Assembly (NCBI RefSeq): GCF_027105095.1
Contig: NZ_CP114278.1
Span: 2,418,001-2,482,000, forward strand
Direction of reading: 5' to 3'
From: Brevundimonas vesicularis
GTDB lineage: Bacteria > Pseudomonadota > Alphaproteobacteria > Caulobacterales > Caulobacteraceae
DNA length: 64,000 nucleotides
Below the pieces are notes generated by a model. It did not search any database. It was not told the origin of the DNA and saw nothing but the letters and a program-made list of their open reading frames with translations. The translations under genes and the position numbers were made by a program. Shown piece after piece: positions 1 to 8,558 of this stretch. The stretch's first letter is position 1; each line of letters opens with the position of its first letter.

Positions 1-457
1 CCCCGCCCCGTCGGAGCGCGCAGCCAGCCAGCGGGCCGCCGCGACGCTGCCGCCCATTGGTTCGGCGCCGGCCGCTTCTTCCGCTCCCCGTGCGGCCCGC
101 AATGTCACCGCTTCGCTGAACGGCGCCCCGGCCAATGCCGCTGTCGCGCCGTCCACCACGCCCCGTCGCTCGGCGTCGTCCGCAACGCGGGAACCCGCCC
201 GCGCCGCGCCCAGAATGCCGGCCGGTCGCTGGGCAGTGCAGGTCGGCGCCTTCCGCGAAGAGAAGGTGGCGACCGACTGGCTGATCGAGGTCAACCGCCG
301 CTTCCGCGATCAGTTCGCCACCGCCGAACGCAACGTCCAGACCGCCGGCGACTGGTATCGCTCGCGCTTTGTCGGCTTGACCGAAACCGGGGCAAAGTCC
401 GCCTGCGAGGCGCTGGCCGCGCGTCGCGTGACCTGCATGGTCATCGGCCCCGACTGA
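1..457 (+). CDS. SPOR-domain protein, C-terminal fragment
   Basis: The frame is open from the left edge to a TGA at 455-457, so this is the 3' end of a gene that starts outside the window. The visible part is about 70 residues of Ala/Pro/Ser/Arg-rich linker followed by a roughly 75-residue SPOR domain starting near GRWAVQVGAF and ending in MVIGPD. SPOR domains bind denuded septal peptidoglycan and are periplasmic. In Caulobacterales this layout is common in D,D-carboxypeptidases and cell-division proteins, but the catalytic part is not visible, so the enzyme class is unknown. The gene lies just upstream of an SOS box that belongs to the next gene. Confidence 0.75.
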   Translation, partial: PAPSERAASQRAAATLPPIGSAPAASSAPRAARNVTASLNGAPANAAVAPSTTPRRSASSATREPARAAPRMPAGRWAVQVGAFREEKVATDWLIEVNRRFRDQFATAERNVQTAGDWYRSRFVGLTETGAKSACEALAARRVTCMVIGPD

Positions 458-479
458 GACCAAAATCGCGAGAACAAAT

Positions 480-494
480 GTTCTTGCTTTGTTC
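480..494 (+). promoter_or_regulatory. LexA (SOS) box upstream of radical SAM gene
   Basis: The sequence reads GTTC TTGCTTT GTTC, an exact match to the GTTC-N7-GTTC direct repeat bound by LexA in alphaproteobacteria. It ends 25 nt before the ATG at 520. The box also argues that the ATG at 478 is not the start codon, because it would put the operator inside the gene. Confidence 0.8.
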
Positions 495-519
495 CAGACG
501 ATGTCGCATCGTCCTTCCC

Positions 520-1584
520 ATGGAAACCGCCAAGGGAAAAGGCGCGCGTTCGAATGCAAGCGGCCGCTATGAGCCTGAGCAGCACCAGTCGTTCGATGAC
601 GGCTGGACGCAAGACGACGCCGAGGCCGCGCCGCTGCGCACAACCCTCACCCCTGAACACGCCCGCACCATCATCGCCCGGAACGATAGTCCGGACATCG
701 GCTTCGACCGCTCCATCAACCCGTACAAAGGTTGCGAACATGGCTGCATCTACTGCTACGCCCGTCCGTCCCATGCCTGGATGGGCCTATCCCCGGGCCT
801 GGATTTCGAGAGCCGGATCTTCTTCAAGCCCCAGGCCGCAAGTCTGCTGGAACAGGCGTTCCTCGCACCCCGATACCGATGCAAGCGCATCCACATAGGC
901 GGCAATACAGACCCCTATCAGCCAGTCGAACGTGATCTGAAGTCGACGCGCTCGATCCTGGAGGTCATGCAGCGGTTCAATCACCCGTTCAGCATCATCA
1001 CCAAGTCGGTTTTGATCGCGCGCGACGCCGACATTTTGGGCCCGATGGGCAAGGCGGGGCTGGCCTCGGCCTTCGTCTCCATCACCACCCTGGATCGTGG
1101 GCTGGCGCGGGCGATGGAGCCGCGCGCCTCCACCCCCGCCAAGCGGCTGGAGGCGATCAGCCGCCTGGCCGACGCCGGTTGTCCGGTCGGGGTCGGTTTC
1201 GCCCCCGTCATTCCCGGTCTGAACGACCACGAACTGGAAGCGATCCTGGAGGCCGCCGCCAAGGCCGGGGCCACGCGGGCCATGTATGTCACCCTGCGTC
1301 TGCCGCTTGAGATCAAGGATCTGTTTCGGGAATGGCTGGCCGACGCCCGCCCGGATCGCGCCGCCCGCGTCATGTCCCTGATCCGCCAGACGCGCGGCGG
1401 CAAGGAATATGACGCTGACTGGTCCCAACGGATGAAGGGCACCGGGCCTGTCGCCGAGCTGATCGGAACGCGGTTCAAGGCCGCTGTCAAACGCTACGGT
1501 CTCGACACGCCGCACCGTTTGCTGGACGAAACCCAGTTCCGGGTGCCCGCAGACGCTCGGCCTCAGTTGGAGTTGTTCGGGTAG
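520..1584 (+). CDS. PA0069-type radical SAM protein, SOS-regulated
   Basis: This is a radical SAM enzyme of about 354 aa. The signature is CEHGCIYC near residues 72-79 (C-x3-C-x2-C) inside NPYKGCEHGCIYCYARPSHA, which matches the PA0069/Rv2578c-type family that is distantly related to spore photoproduct lyase. A later KYDAD-like C-terminal stretch and DPYQPVER are also typical. The substrate is unknown for the family. I chose the ATG at 520 rather than the one at 478 because a LexA box occupies 480-494. The gene overlaps the convergent small gene at 1563-1982 by 22 nt. SOS control suggests a DNA-damage role; that is inference. Confidence 0.8.
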   Translation: METAKGKGARSNASGRYEPEQHQSFDDGWTQDDAEAAPLRTTLTPEHARTIIARNDSPDIGFDRSINPYKGCEHGCIYCYARPSHAWMGLSPGLDFESRIFFKPQAASLLEQAFLAPRYRCKRIHIGGNTDPYQPVERDLKSTRSILEVMQRFNHPFSIITKSVLIARDADILGPMGKAGLASAFVSITTLDRGLARAMEPRASTPAKRLEAISRLADAGCPVGVGFAPVIPGLNDHELEAILEAAAKAGATRAMYVTLRLPLEIKDLFREWLADARPDRAARVMSLIRQTRGGKEYDADWSQRMKGTGPVAELIGTRFKAAVKRYGLDTPHRLLDETQFRVPADARPQLELFG

Positions 1585-1982
1585 TCGTCCGCCGCCGATG
1601 GGTCGATGGCGCGCGTGACCAGATCGCGCCAGGGGGGGGCGGTGTCATCGACCAGATCGACATCCTCCATCAGGGCCACCGCGCCCTCCCCGTCCGGCAG
1701 GATCAGACCTAGGATTTCCATCTCCTCGCCGTCGGCGTCGAGATGGCTTTCGGCCTGAACGGCCACCGCCGCCTGTTCGCCGTCCTCATCCCACCAGATG
1801 ACCGGCTGGGGCAGGTCCATGACGATGGGACGCGGATCGTCGGTTTCGCCCAGGGCGAACACCGCACGTCGCGCCTGAACGTCGTCCAGGGTCGCCACGG
1901 CGCCCGTAAACGGCTTCAGCCGCATCCAGTCGTCGGCGTCGAAGCCGCCGCCGTCCTCTTCGCTCGTGTCGTCCAAAGTCAT
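1563..1982 (-). CDS. Hypothetical acidic protein
   Basis: This is a 139-aa acidic protein of unknown function with no recognised motif. It is rich in Asp and Glu and begins MTLDDTSEEDGGGFDADDW. The start codon overlaps the stop of the upstream rlmD-like gene (ATGA at 1979-1982), so the two are translationally coupled. Its 3' end overlaps the convergent radical SAM gene by 22 nt. An upstream in-frame ATG would extend it into rlmD; the coupled start is preferred. Confidence 0.65.
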   Translation of the reverse strand: MTLDDTSEEDGGGFDADDWMRLKPFTGAVATLDDVQARRAVFALGETDDPRPIVMDLPQPVIWWDEDGEQAAVAVQAESHLDADGEEMEILGLILPDGEGAVALMEDVDLVDDTAPPWRDLVTRAIDPSAADDYPNNSN

Positions 1983-3223
1983 CGTTTGAAAACCCCCACC
2001 AGTTCGACGTGCGACGACCACAGGAACTGATCCACGGGCGTCACCGCCTCCAGCCGGAAACCGGCATCGATCAACACCCGCGCATCACGCGCAAAGGTCT
2101 GAGGATTGCACGACACGCCCACGACGACGCCGGCCTTGGTGTCCGCGATCTGAGCCGTCTGGTCGATCGCGCCGGCCCGCGGCGGATCGAACACGATGGC
2201 GTCGCATCCCTTCAGGTCATAGGGATTCATTGGTCGACGAAACAGATCGCGCGCCTCGGCCGTGATGGCCTTCATTCCTTTGGCCGAACCGACGGCGGCC
2301 TTCAGCGCAAGGATGCCTGGCTTGGATGCGTCCGCTGCGATCACCGGCGCGACCTTGGCCAACGGGAAGGTGAAGGTCCCCGCGCCGCAGAACAGATCGG
2401 CGATCTTATTGGCGCCCTTCACCGCGGCCAGCGCGCGCGCAACCATCGCCGCCTCGGCCTGAGGGACCGCCTGCAGAAATCCACCCGCCGGTAGGGACAC
2501 GGTGGCTGGGCCAAACGCCACCTTGGGCTGGCGCGCCATCACCAGGGTGTCGCCCGCCAGGCTGAGGCGCGCCAGATCGGCCCGGTGCGCGGCCTGAATG
2601 GCCTGCATCTGGGCGTCAGCCGACAGGCCGCCGCCCGAGCGGCGTTCGACCCCGGTCACATCGACGTCCAGCCCCGACAAGGTCCAGGTGACGTGCAGGG
2701 TCGGCGCGGACTTCGGATGTTCGAAAAAGGCGGCCGCGACCTGCGTCAGCGCCGGAATAGCCGCCACGATCCGGGGATCGGCGACCGGACAAGCCGTCAC
2801 CTCGACCAACCGCCAGGAGCGGCGCGCCTTGAAGCCCAGCACCACGCGTCCATCCTGGGCGCGACGGGCATGAAGAGCCAGGCGGCGACGGCTGGCCGGC
2901 GGGGTCGCCACCGTCGCCTCGATCTCGGTCTCGATCCGCTCGCGCGCCAGGGCCAGGCGCACCTGTTCTCGCTTCCAATCCAGATACGGCTTTTCCGACC
3001 AATGCTGAAGCGAGCAGCCGCCACAGTCGCCATACTGGGGCGAGACCGGTGCGATCCGGTCAGGGCTGGGCGTGATGATTTCGACCTCTTCCAGCCGTCC
3101 GTCCGCGACGACGCCGCGCACCGTTTCGCCTGGCAAGGTCAGGCCGGCGAACACCGGGCCAGACGGCGTCTGGGCGACGCCGTCGCCCTGGCCGCCGACG
3201 CGGTCGATGGTGAAGATGTCCAT
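1979..3223 (-). CDS. rlmD: 23S rRNA (uracil-5-)-methyltransferase RlmD/TrmA family
   Basis: This is a class I SAM-dependent RNA m5U methyltransferase of about 414 aa. It has a short TRAM-like N terminus, an iron-sulfur cysteine motif CGGCSLQHW, a SAM-binding loop DLFCGAGTFTF, FDPPRAG, and the catalytic-cysteine motif VSCNPQTFARD. Members methylate uridine 747 or 1939 of 23S rRNA or U54 of tRNA; the exact site cannot be told here. The start at 3223 (MDIFTIDRVG) is preferred over the one at 3259 because the TRAM domain begins there. The gene is coupled to the hypothetical gene downstream. Confidence 0.85.
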   Translation of the reverse strand: MDIFTIDRVGGQGDGVAQTPSGPVFAGLTLPGETVRGVVADGRLEEVEIITPSPDRIAPVSPQYGDCGGCSLQHWSEKPYLDWKREQVRLALARERIETEIEATVATPPASRRRLALHARRAQDGRVVLGFKARRSWRLVEVTACPVADPRIVAAIPALTQVAAAFFEHPKSAPTLHVTWTLSGLDVDVTGVERRSGGGLSADAQMQAIQAAHRADLARLSLAGDTLVMARQPKVAFGPATVSLPAGGFLQAVPQAEAAMVARALAAVKGANKIADLFCGAGTFTFPLAKVAPVIAADASKPGILALKAAVGSAKGMKAITAEARDLFRRPMNPYDLKGCDAIVFDPPRAGAIDQTAQIADTKAGVVVGVSCNPQTFARDARVLIDAGFRLEAVTPVDQFLWSSHVELVGVFKR

Positions 3224-3418
3224 CGGCGGGCTTCTAGCCGCAGGTCCCCCTTCGCTCAAGCCACAGGGCCATCGCGGCAGGTTCGCTGAACATGAATGAA
3301 GATGAACGAACCGATCAATTGCCGTTCAGCTTCGCCGTCGTAAATCCCATTGCAACGAGACACGAGGCTTTGCCGTTAACGTTTGACGGAAACCGTTCGG
3401 TCCTCAGAGGGTTGGAAA

Positions 3419-4081
3419 ATGCGTCTCACGAAAACATCGATCGCCGCCGTCGCCGCCCTGGCGTTCGGCGTCACGGCCGCCCCGCTTACGGCGTCGGCCC
3501 AGAACTATTACGGCAGCGGCTACAGCCAGAACTACGGCACGGGCGCCTATAGCCGCTCATATGATTACAATAGCGGCCGCTATTACGATCCTTGCACGCG
3601 TGAGCGCCAAGGTCGCACCGGCGCCGGCGCAGTCATCGGCGGCGGCGCGGGCGCCGTCATCGGCTCGCAACTGGCCGCACGCGGTCGCCGCACGGAAGGC
3701 AGCATCCTGGGCGGTGTGGTCGGCGCCGTGATAGGTTCGCAGGTCGGTCGATCCAGCTCGGACGCCTGCCGCAGCTATCAGAGCAGCTATGGTTCAAACG
3801 GCTACTATGCTCAGGGCTACAGCCAACCGAGCTACGGCTATTACGATGATCGCTACACCGGCGATCAAGGCTATCGCTACGACGACTACGACCGTCGCGA
3901 CGACTATGCCTACAGCCGTGGCGGCTACTATGACGACCGTTCGCGCCCGGTCGACTCCTACCAGAATTCAGACGGATGCCGTCTGGCCGAAAGCCAGATC
4001 CGTCTGCCGGACGGTCGCACGGACACGCGCTACGTCCGTACCTGCCCCGACCAGTACGGCCGCTATCGCGTCGTCGATTAA
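3419..4081 (+). CDS. Secreted glycine-zipper protein
   Basis: This is a 220-aa exported protein with a Sec signal peptide (MRLTKTSIAAVAALAFGVTA, cleaved after TASA). A Tyr/Gly/Ser-rich segment follows, then two glycine-zipper helices (GAVIGGGAGAVIGSQLAA and GGVVGAVIGSQVG) of the 17-kDa surface antigen/SlyB type. The rest is a Tyr/Asp/Arg-rich low-complexity tail with a C-terminal module CRLAESQIRLPDGRTDTRYV. There is no lipobox, so it is likely periplasmic or loosely tied to the outer membrane. It starts at ATG 3419, not the in-frame ATG at 3383, because the signal peptide begins there. Its role is unknown, probably envelope integrity. Confidence 0.75.
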   Translation: MRLTKTSIAAVAALAFGVTAAPLTASAQNYYGSGYSQNYGTGAYSRSYDYNSGRYYDPCTRERQGRTGAGAVIGGGAGAVIGSQLAARGRRTEGSILGGVVGAVIGSQVGRSSSDACRSYQSSYGSNGYYAQGYSQPSYGYYDDRYTGDQGYRYDDYDRRDDYAYSRGGYYDDRSRPVDSYQNSDGCRLAESQIRLPDGRTDTRYVRTCPDQYGRYRVVD

Positions 4082-4224
4082 TTTTCAGCCCCCCTGTCAA
4101 TCGACGACGTGACGGAGCCGCCGGAGGAGCAATCTTTCGGCGGTTTCTCTTTGTTTTCGGGCTATCGGCCTTTGGCCTACTTGAGCCCGGCCTTTGAGCT
4201 ATCGGTCTTGGGTATCGGGCTTGG

Positions 4225-4956
4225 TCAGCCCGGCTTCTTCGCCCACAGCAGGAACTCGACGTTGCCGTCGCCGCCGGTGATCGGGCTTTCGGTCGTCGCC
4301 AACACCGCCCAGCCCAGCGCTTCCAGCCAGTCGCGCACTCGCTCGACAGCGGCCGCATGCGCCGCCGCATCCTTGATCACGCCCTTCTTGCCGCCGCCCG
4401 GGCCATCGGCCTCGAACTGCGGCTTGACCAGGGTGACCAGATCCGCATCAGGCGTCGCCAGATCGAGAGCGACTGGCAGCACTTTGATCAGGCTGATGAA
4501 ACTGGCGTCGCAGACCACCAGCGACGGCGGCTGCGGGATCAGATCAGGCGTCAGGTCCCGCGCATCGGTGCGCTCCAGATTGACCACGCGGGGATCGGAC
4601 GACACCCGTGCGTGCATCTGGCCGAAGCCGACGTCGACGGCGAACACCTTGGCCGCGCCTCGGTTCAGCAAAACCTCGGCAAAGCCGCCGGTCGATGCGC
4701 CAACGTCCAGCGCCACCCTGCCCTTCACGAGGACGGGCCACAGGGTCAGGGCGTGGTCCAGCTTCAGCGCCCCGCGCCCGACCCAAGGGTGGGCGGGTTG
4801 GGCCTCCAGCGCGATGTCATCCGCGAACTGTTCGGACGCCTTCCGCACGAGCGCGCCGTCGGCCAGAACCAGCCCCGCCTCGATTGCGGCGCGCGCTTGC
4901 GAGCGGCTGTCGAACAGGCCGCGTGCGACGAGAAGCTGATCAATCCGCGTCTTCAC
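4225..4956 (-). CDS. tlyA: TlyA-family rRNA methyltransferase (hemolysin A)
   Basis: This 243-aa protein has an N-terminal S4 RNA-binding domain (TRIDQLLVARGLFDSRSQAR) and an FtsJ/RrmJ-like methyltransferase domain with a SAM loop (ALDVGASTGGFAEVLL), DVGFGQM and CDASFISL. TlyA enzymes 2'-O-methylate cytidines in 16S and/or 23S rRNA. It is the second gene after valS on the same strand, 21 nt downstream, so it is probably co-transcribed. The C terminus ends normally (GDGNVEFLLWAKKPG). Confidence 0.85.
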   Translation of the reverse strand: MKTRIDQLLVARGLFDSRSQARAAIEAGLVLADGALVRKASEQFADDIALEAQPAHPWVGRGALKLDHALTLWPVLVKGRVALDVGASTGGFAEVLLNRGAAKVFAVDVGFGQMHARVSSDPRVVNLERTDARDLTPDLIPQPPSLVVCDASFISLIKVLPVALDLATPDADLVTLVKPQFEADGPGGGKKGVIKDAAAHAAAVERVRDWLEALGWAVLATTESPITGGDGNVEFLLWAKKPG

Positions 4957-4977
4957 GGCCTTGCTTTCATCGGGGCG

Positions 4978-7704
4978 TCAAAGCGACGCCAGACGCGCCA
5001 GCGCCGCCTGTAGCTTGACCTTGCCCGCCTCGGCCTCGGCCAGCTTGGCGCGCTGTTCGTCGACGACTTCCGGCGCGGCGCGAGACACGAAGTTGGGGTT
5101 GCCCAGCTTCTTGCTCACATGGCCGATGTCGCTATCGAAGGCGGCGATTTCCTTCTCCAGACGGGCCCGTTCGGCGGTCAGATCGATGATGCCCGCAAGC
5201 GAAAGCGCCACCGTCGAACCGCCCGAGACGAAGGTCACGGCCCCGGTCGGCGCCGCATCCGCCGAACCGACCTCGGACACGCGGCCCAGGGTCAGGATCA
5301 GGTCGCGGTGGCGGGCGATCCGCTCGGCGGTCACGGCGTCGGGTGCGACGAAGGCCAGCGGTGGCTTGGCCGACGGCGGCACGTTCATTTCGGCGCGCAG
5401 GCCGCGAACCTCACCGACCAGATCGACCAGCCAGCCGATCTCGGCCTCGGCCGAGGCGTCGATGAAGGCGTCCGGCAGAACCGGCCACTCGGCCCCAATC
5501 AGCAAGCCGTCGCGAGCCAGACCTTCCTTGCCCAGTTCGGCCCACAGTTCCTCTGTGATGAAGGGCATGACCGGATGCAGAAGCTTCAGCGTCTGATCCA
5601 GCGTCCAGGCCGTCATCGCCCGCGTTTCGGCTTTTGCGGCTTCGTCGGCGCCTTGGAACACCGGCTTGGCGAGTTCCAGATACCAGTCGCAGAAGACGTT
5701 CCAGACGAAGCGATACAAAGCGCCCGCCGCATCGTCGAAGCGTCCGCCTTCGATGGCTTGCGACACCGCGCGTTCGGCCTTGGTCACCTCGCCGCGGATC
5801 CAGCGGTTGATCGTCTGGTCGACAGTGGCGGGATCGAAGCCTTCGACCCGGCGCGCCTCGTTCATCTGGCTGAAGCGCGCGGCGTTCCACAGCTTGGTGC
5901 CGAAATTGCGATAACCCTCGATCCGCTGCTTCGACAGTTTGATGTCCCGCGTGCCGGACAGGATCGCCATTGTGAAGCGCAGCGGATCGGCGCCCAGCTC
6001 GTCGATGATGCCCAGGGGGTCGATGACGTTCCCCTTGGACTTGCTCATCTTTTGGCCCTTCTCGTCGCGGACGAGGCCATTGATGATGACGCGCTTGAAC
6101 GGAACCTCGCCCATGAAGTGCTGGCCCATCATCATCATCCGGGCGACCCAGAAGAAGATGATATCCGCCGCCGTGACCAGGTCGCTGGTCGGATAGAACC
6201 GCTCCAGATCCTCAGTCTTCTCGGGCCAGCCCATGGTCGAGAACGGCCACAGGGCCGAGGAGAACCAGGTATCCAGAACGTCCTCGTCCTGGGTCAGGGC
6301 GACCTCGGAATCATAGTCCGCCATCGCCTGTTCGCGCGCGTCATCTTCCGTCTCGGCGACATAGATTTCGCCGTTCGGGCCGTACCAGGCGGGGATGCGG
6401 TGACCCCACCACAGCTGGCGCGAAATGCACCACGGCTCGATGTTGCGCAGCCATTCGAAATAGATCTTCTCGTACGACTTGGGCTCGAACACCGTGTCGC
6501 CCTGCTCCACCGCCTTCAGCGCGGGTTGGGCCAGGACCTTGGCATCGACGTACCACTGATCCGTCAGCCACGGCTCGATGACCACGCCGGAGCGGTCGCC
6601 GTGCGGCACGACGTGTTTGGTCTTCTCGATCTCGCGCAGCCAGCCCTCTTCCTCGGCGCGGGCGACGATGGCCTTGCGCGCGGCGAAGCGGTCTTGCCCA
6701 ACGTAATCCGCAGGCACGTCGGGCGTATCGACGTCGGTGATGCGCCCGAAAGCATCGAGGATATTCAGCGACGGTAGGGCCGCCCGCTTGCCCACGCCGA
6801 AGTCGTTGAAATCATGGGCCGGCGTGATCTTCACCGCGCCCGAACCCTTGGTCGGATCGGCATAGTCGTCGGCGACGATTGGGATGCGACGGCCGGTGAT
6901 CGGCAGGGTCACGAACTTGCCGACCAGGCCGGCATAGCGTTCGTCATCCGGATGCACCGCCACGCCGGTGTCGCCCAGCATGGTCTCAGGCCGGGTCGTG
7001 GCGACGACGATGAAGTCGCGCGTCTCGAACTCGGTCGCCTGGTCGTCCTGGTCGAAGGCGACGGGGTGTTCGTAGGTGACACCGTCCGCGAGCGGATAAG
7101 CGAAATGCCAGTAGGCGCCGTCCACCTCGCGCTGCTCGACCTCAAGGTCCGAAATGGCGGTCTGGAAATGCGGGTCCCAGTTCACCAGCCGCTTGTCGCG
7201 ATAGATCAGGCCTTCCTTGTGCAGTTGCACGAAGACCTTGCGGACGGCGGCGTTGAGCCCCTTGTCCAGGGTGAACCGCTCGCGCGACCAGTCGCACGAG
7301 GCGCCGAGGCGGCGCAGTTGGCGCACGATCGTTCCGCCGCTTTCGGCCTTCCATTCCCAGATCTTCTCGATGAAGGCGTCGCGGCCCATGTCGCGACGCC
7401 CGACATTGCCGGCGGCGGCCAGCTGACGCTCGACCACCATCTGGGTGGCGATGCCGGCGTGGTCCGTGCCGGGCAGCCACAGAACCGCCTTGCCCTTCAT
7501 CCGGTGATAGCGGGCCAGGATGTCCTGCAGCGTGTTGTTCAGGGCATGGCCGATGTGCAGGCTGCCGGTCACATTGGGCGGCGGAATGACGATCGAATAG
7601 GCCTCGGCGGCGCCGTCGGTGCGGGGCGCGAACAGGCCGCTCACTTCCCACTGGGCGTAAAGGCGGGGCTCGGCGGCCTGGGGTTCGAAAGTCTTCTCAA
7701 GCAT
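4978..7704 (-). CDS. valS: Valyl-tRNA synthetase
   Basis: This is a 908-aa class Ia aminoacyl-tRNA synthetase. It has the HIGH signature in [15 protein letters not shown] near residue 45, the KMSKS motif in [14 protein letters not shown] near residue 550, and a CP1 editing domain ([15 protein letters not shown]). A C-terminal coiled coil typical of ValRS ([19 protein letters not shown]) follows. Length and domain order are normal. popZ lies directly upstream on the same strand, as in Caulobacter. Confidence 0.97.
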   Translation of the reverse strand: MLEKTFEPQAAEPRLYAQWEVSGLFAPRTDGAAEAYSIVIPPPNVTGSLHIGHALNNTLQDILARYHRMKGKAVLWLPGTDHAGIATQMVVERQLAAAGNVGRRDMGRDAFIEKIWEWKAESGGTIVRQLRRLGASCDWSRERFTLDKGLNAAVRKVFVQLHKEGLIYRDKRLVNWDPHFQTAISDLEVEQREVDGAYWHFAYPLADGVTYEHPVAFDQDDQATEFETRDFIVVATTRPETMLGDTGVAVHPDDERYAGLVGKFVTLPITGRRIPIVADDYADPTKGSGAVKITPAHDFNDFGVGKRAALPSLNILDAFGRITDVDTPDVPADYVGQDRFAARKAIVARAEEEGWLREIEKTKHVVPHGDRSGVVIEPWLTDQWYVDAKVLAQPALKAVEQGDTVFEPKSYEKIYFEWLRNIEPWCISRQLWWGHRIPAWYGPNGEIYVAETEDDAREQAMADYDSEVALTQDEDVLDTWFSSALWPFSTMGWPEKTEDLERFYPTSDLVTAADIIFFWVARMMMMGQHFMGEVPFKRVIINGLVRDEKGQKMSKSKGNVIDPLGIIDELGADPLRFTMAILSGTRDIKLSKQRIEGYRNFGTKLWNAARFSQMNEARRVEGFDPATVDQTINRWIRGEVTKAERAVSQAIEGGRFDDAAGALYRFVWNVFCDWYLELAKPVFQGADEAAKAETRAMTAWTLDQTLKLLHPVMPFITEELWAELGKEGLARDGLLIGAEWPVLPDAFIDASAEAEIGWLVDLVGEVRGLRAEMNVPPSAKPPLAFVAPDAVTAERIARHRDLILTLGRVSEVGSADAAPTGAVTFVSGGSTVALSLAGIIDLTAERARLEKEIAAFDSDIGHVSKKLGNPNFVSRAAPEVVDEQRAKLAEAEAGKVKLQAALARLASL

Positions 7705-7769
7705 CGTCGTTCTTTTTGCTAACGCTCCGCGCGCGGCGCGTCGCTAAATGAGCATATCAAAATGCGAAA

Positions 7770-7793
7770 GGGCGGCCCCTTCAGGAGCCGCCC
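7770..7793 (-). terminator. Hairpin terminator after popZ
   Basis: Inverted repeat GGGCGGC / GCCGCCC with a 10-nt loop lies between popZ and valS. Read leftward it is followed by CTTTCGCATTTT, a weak T-rich tail. It probably separates popZ from valS transcription. Confidence 0.5.
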
Positions 7794-7822
7794 CTCGGAT
7801 TAGTCTGGGCTGAAGCGAAGGG

Positions 7823-8428
7823 CTAGGCGCTGCGCGCGATGCGTTCGACTTCCTTTTGTACCGCCGCCTGGACGATACGGGGCAGGTTGTTGTCCAGCCA
7901 GTCCTTCAGAAGCGGGCGCAGCATCTCGGCGACCATGGCCTCGACCGTGTTGCCGCTGACGAAGGGCAGGTCGCCCGAGGCCGATGGGGCCGGCTCAGGC
8001 TTCTTGAAGCTGGCGGCCAGACCCGCGAAGGCCGACGCGGCGCTGGCGGCGGCGCTCTCGCCGACCAGAGTGTCATAGGCCGGGGCCGGCTCGGGAGCCG
8101 ATTCGTAAGCCGGCGCGGGTTCAGGTTCGGGCTGATAGGGCGCGGGCGAATGCTCGACCACGTCCAGATCGCCGATGGTCTCGGCCGGCGCTTCATAGCG
8201 GTCGGTCAGTTCCAGCACGTCGTCTTCGACGGCGGCGGGTTCCGGCGTCGGCTCGACCGGGGCGGCAAAGACGGTTTCGGCCGCGATCGGCTCGGGAACC
8301 GGCTCAGGCGTGGCTTCCGGCATCGCGGCCGCCGGCGTCTCGGCCGGGGCCTCGTCTTCAGAGATGATCCGGCGAATCGACGCCAGAATCTCTTCCATGG
8401 TCGGTTCCTGGGCGGACTGATCGGTCAT
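7823..8428 (-). CDS. popZ: Polar organizing protein PopZ
   Basis: This 201-aa protein has the PopZ (DUF2497) architecture. The conserved N-terminal helix is EPTMEEILASIRRIISEDE. A central acidic, Pro/Ala/Glu-rich linker (many PEPAP/PEPV units, about residues 30-130) follows, then a C-terminal oligomerisation region (NTVEAMVAEMLRPLLKDWL, then NLPRIVQAAVQKEVERIA). In Caulobacter PopZ forms a polar matrix that anchors the ParB-parS centromere and recruits cell-fate regulators. Its position between tolC and valS matches Caulobacter gene order. Confidence 0.93.
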   Translation of the reverse strand: MTDQSAQEPTMEEILASIRRIISEDEAPAETPAAAMPEATPEPVPEPIAAETVFAAPVEPTPEPAAVEDDVLELTDRYEAPAETIGDLDVVEHSPAPYQPEPEPAPAYESAPEPAPAYDTLVGESAAASAASAFAGLAASFKKPEPAPSASGDLPFVSGNTVEAMVAEMLRPLLKDWLDNNLPRIVQAAVQKEVERIARSA

Positions 8429-8558
8429 GGCGCAACCTTGGGCGAGGCCTGGGTAGAAGGGGTGGGCGCCGAACGAAGGATCGCTCGAAACCTGTGCCTT
8501 GTCGTCGCATCTTCGCCCGTCGGAATCAACGGGCGGTTTCCGTCCGTATTCGACGCGG

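Noticed and set aside
5119..6777. 552-aa open frame antisense to valS
   Set aside because: valS is unambiguous with HIGH and KMSKS motifs; the antisense frame is a shadow.
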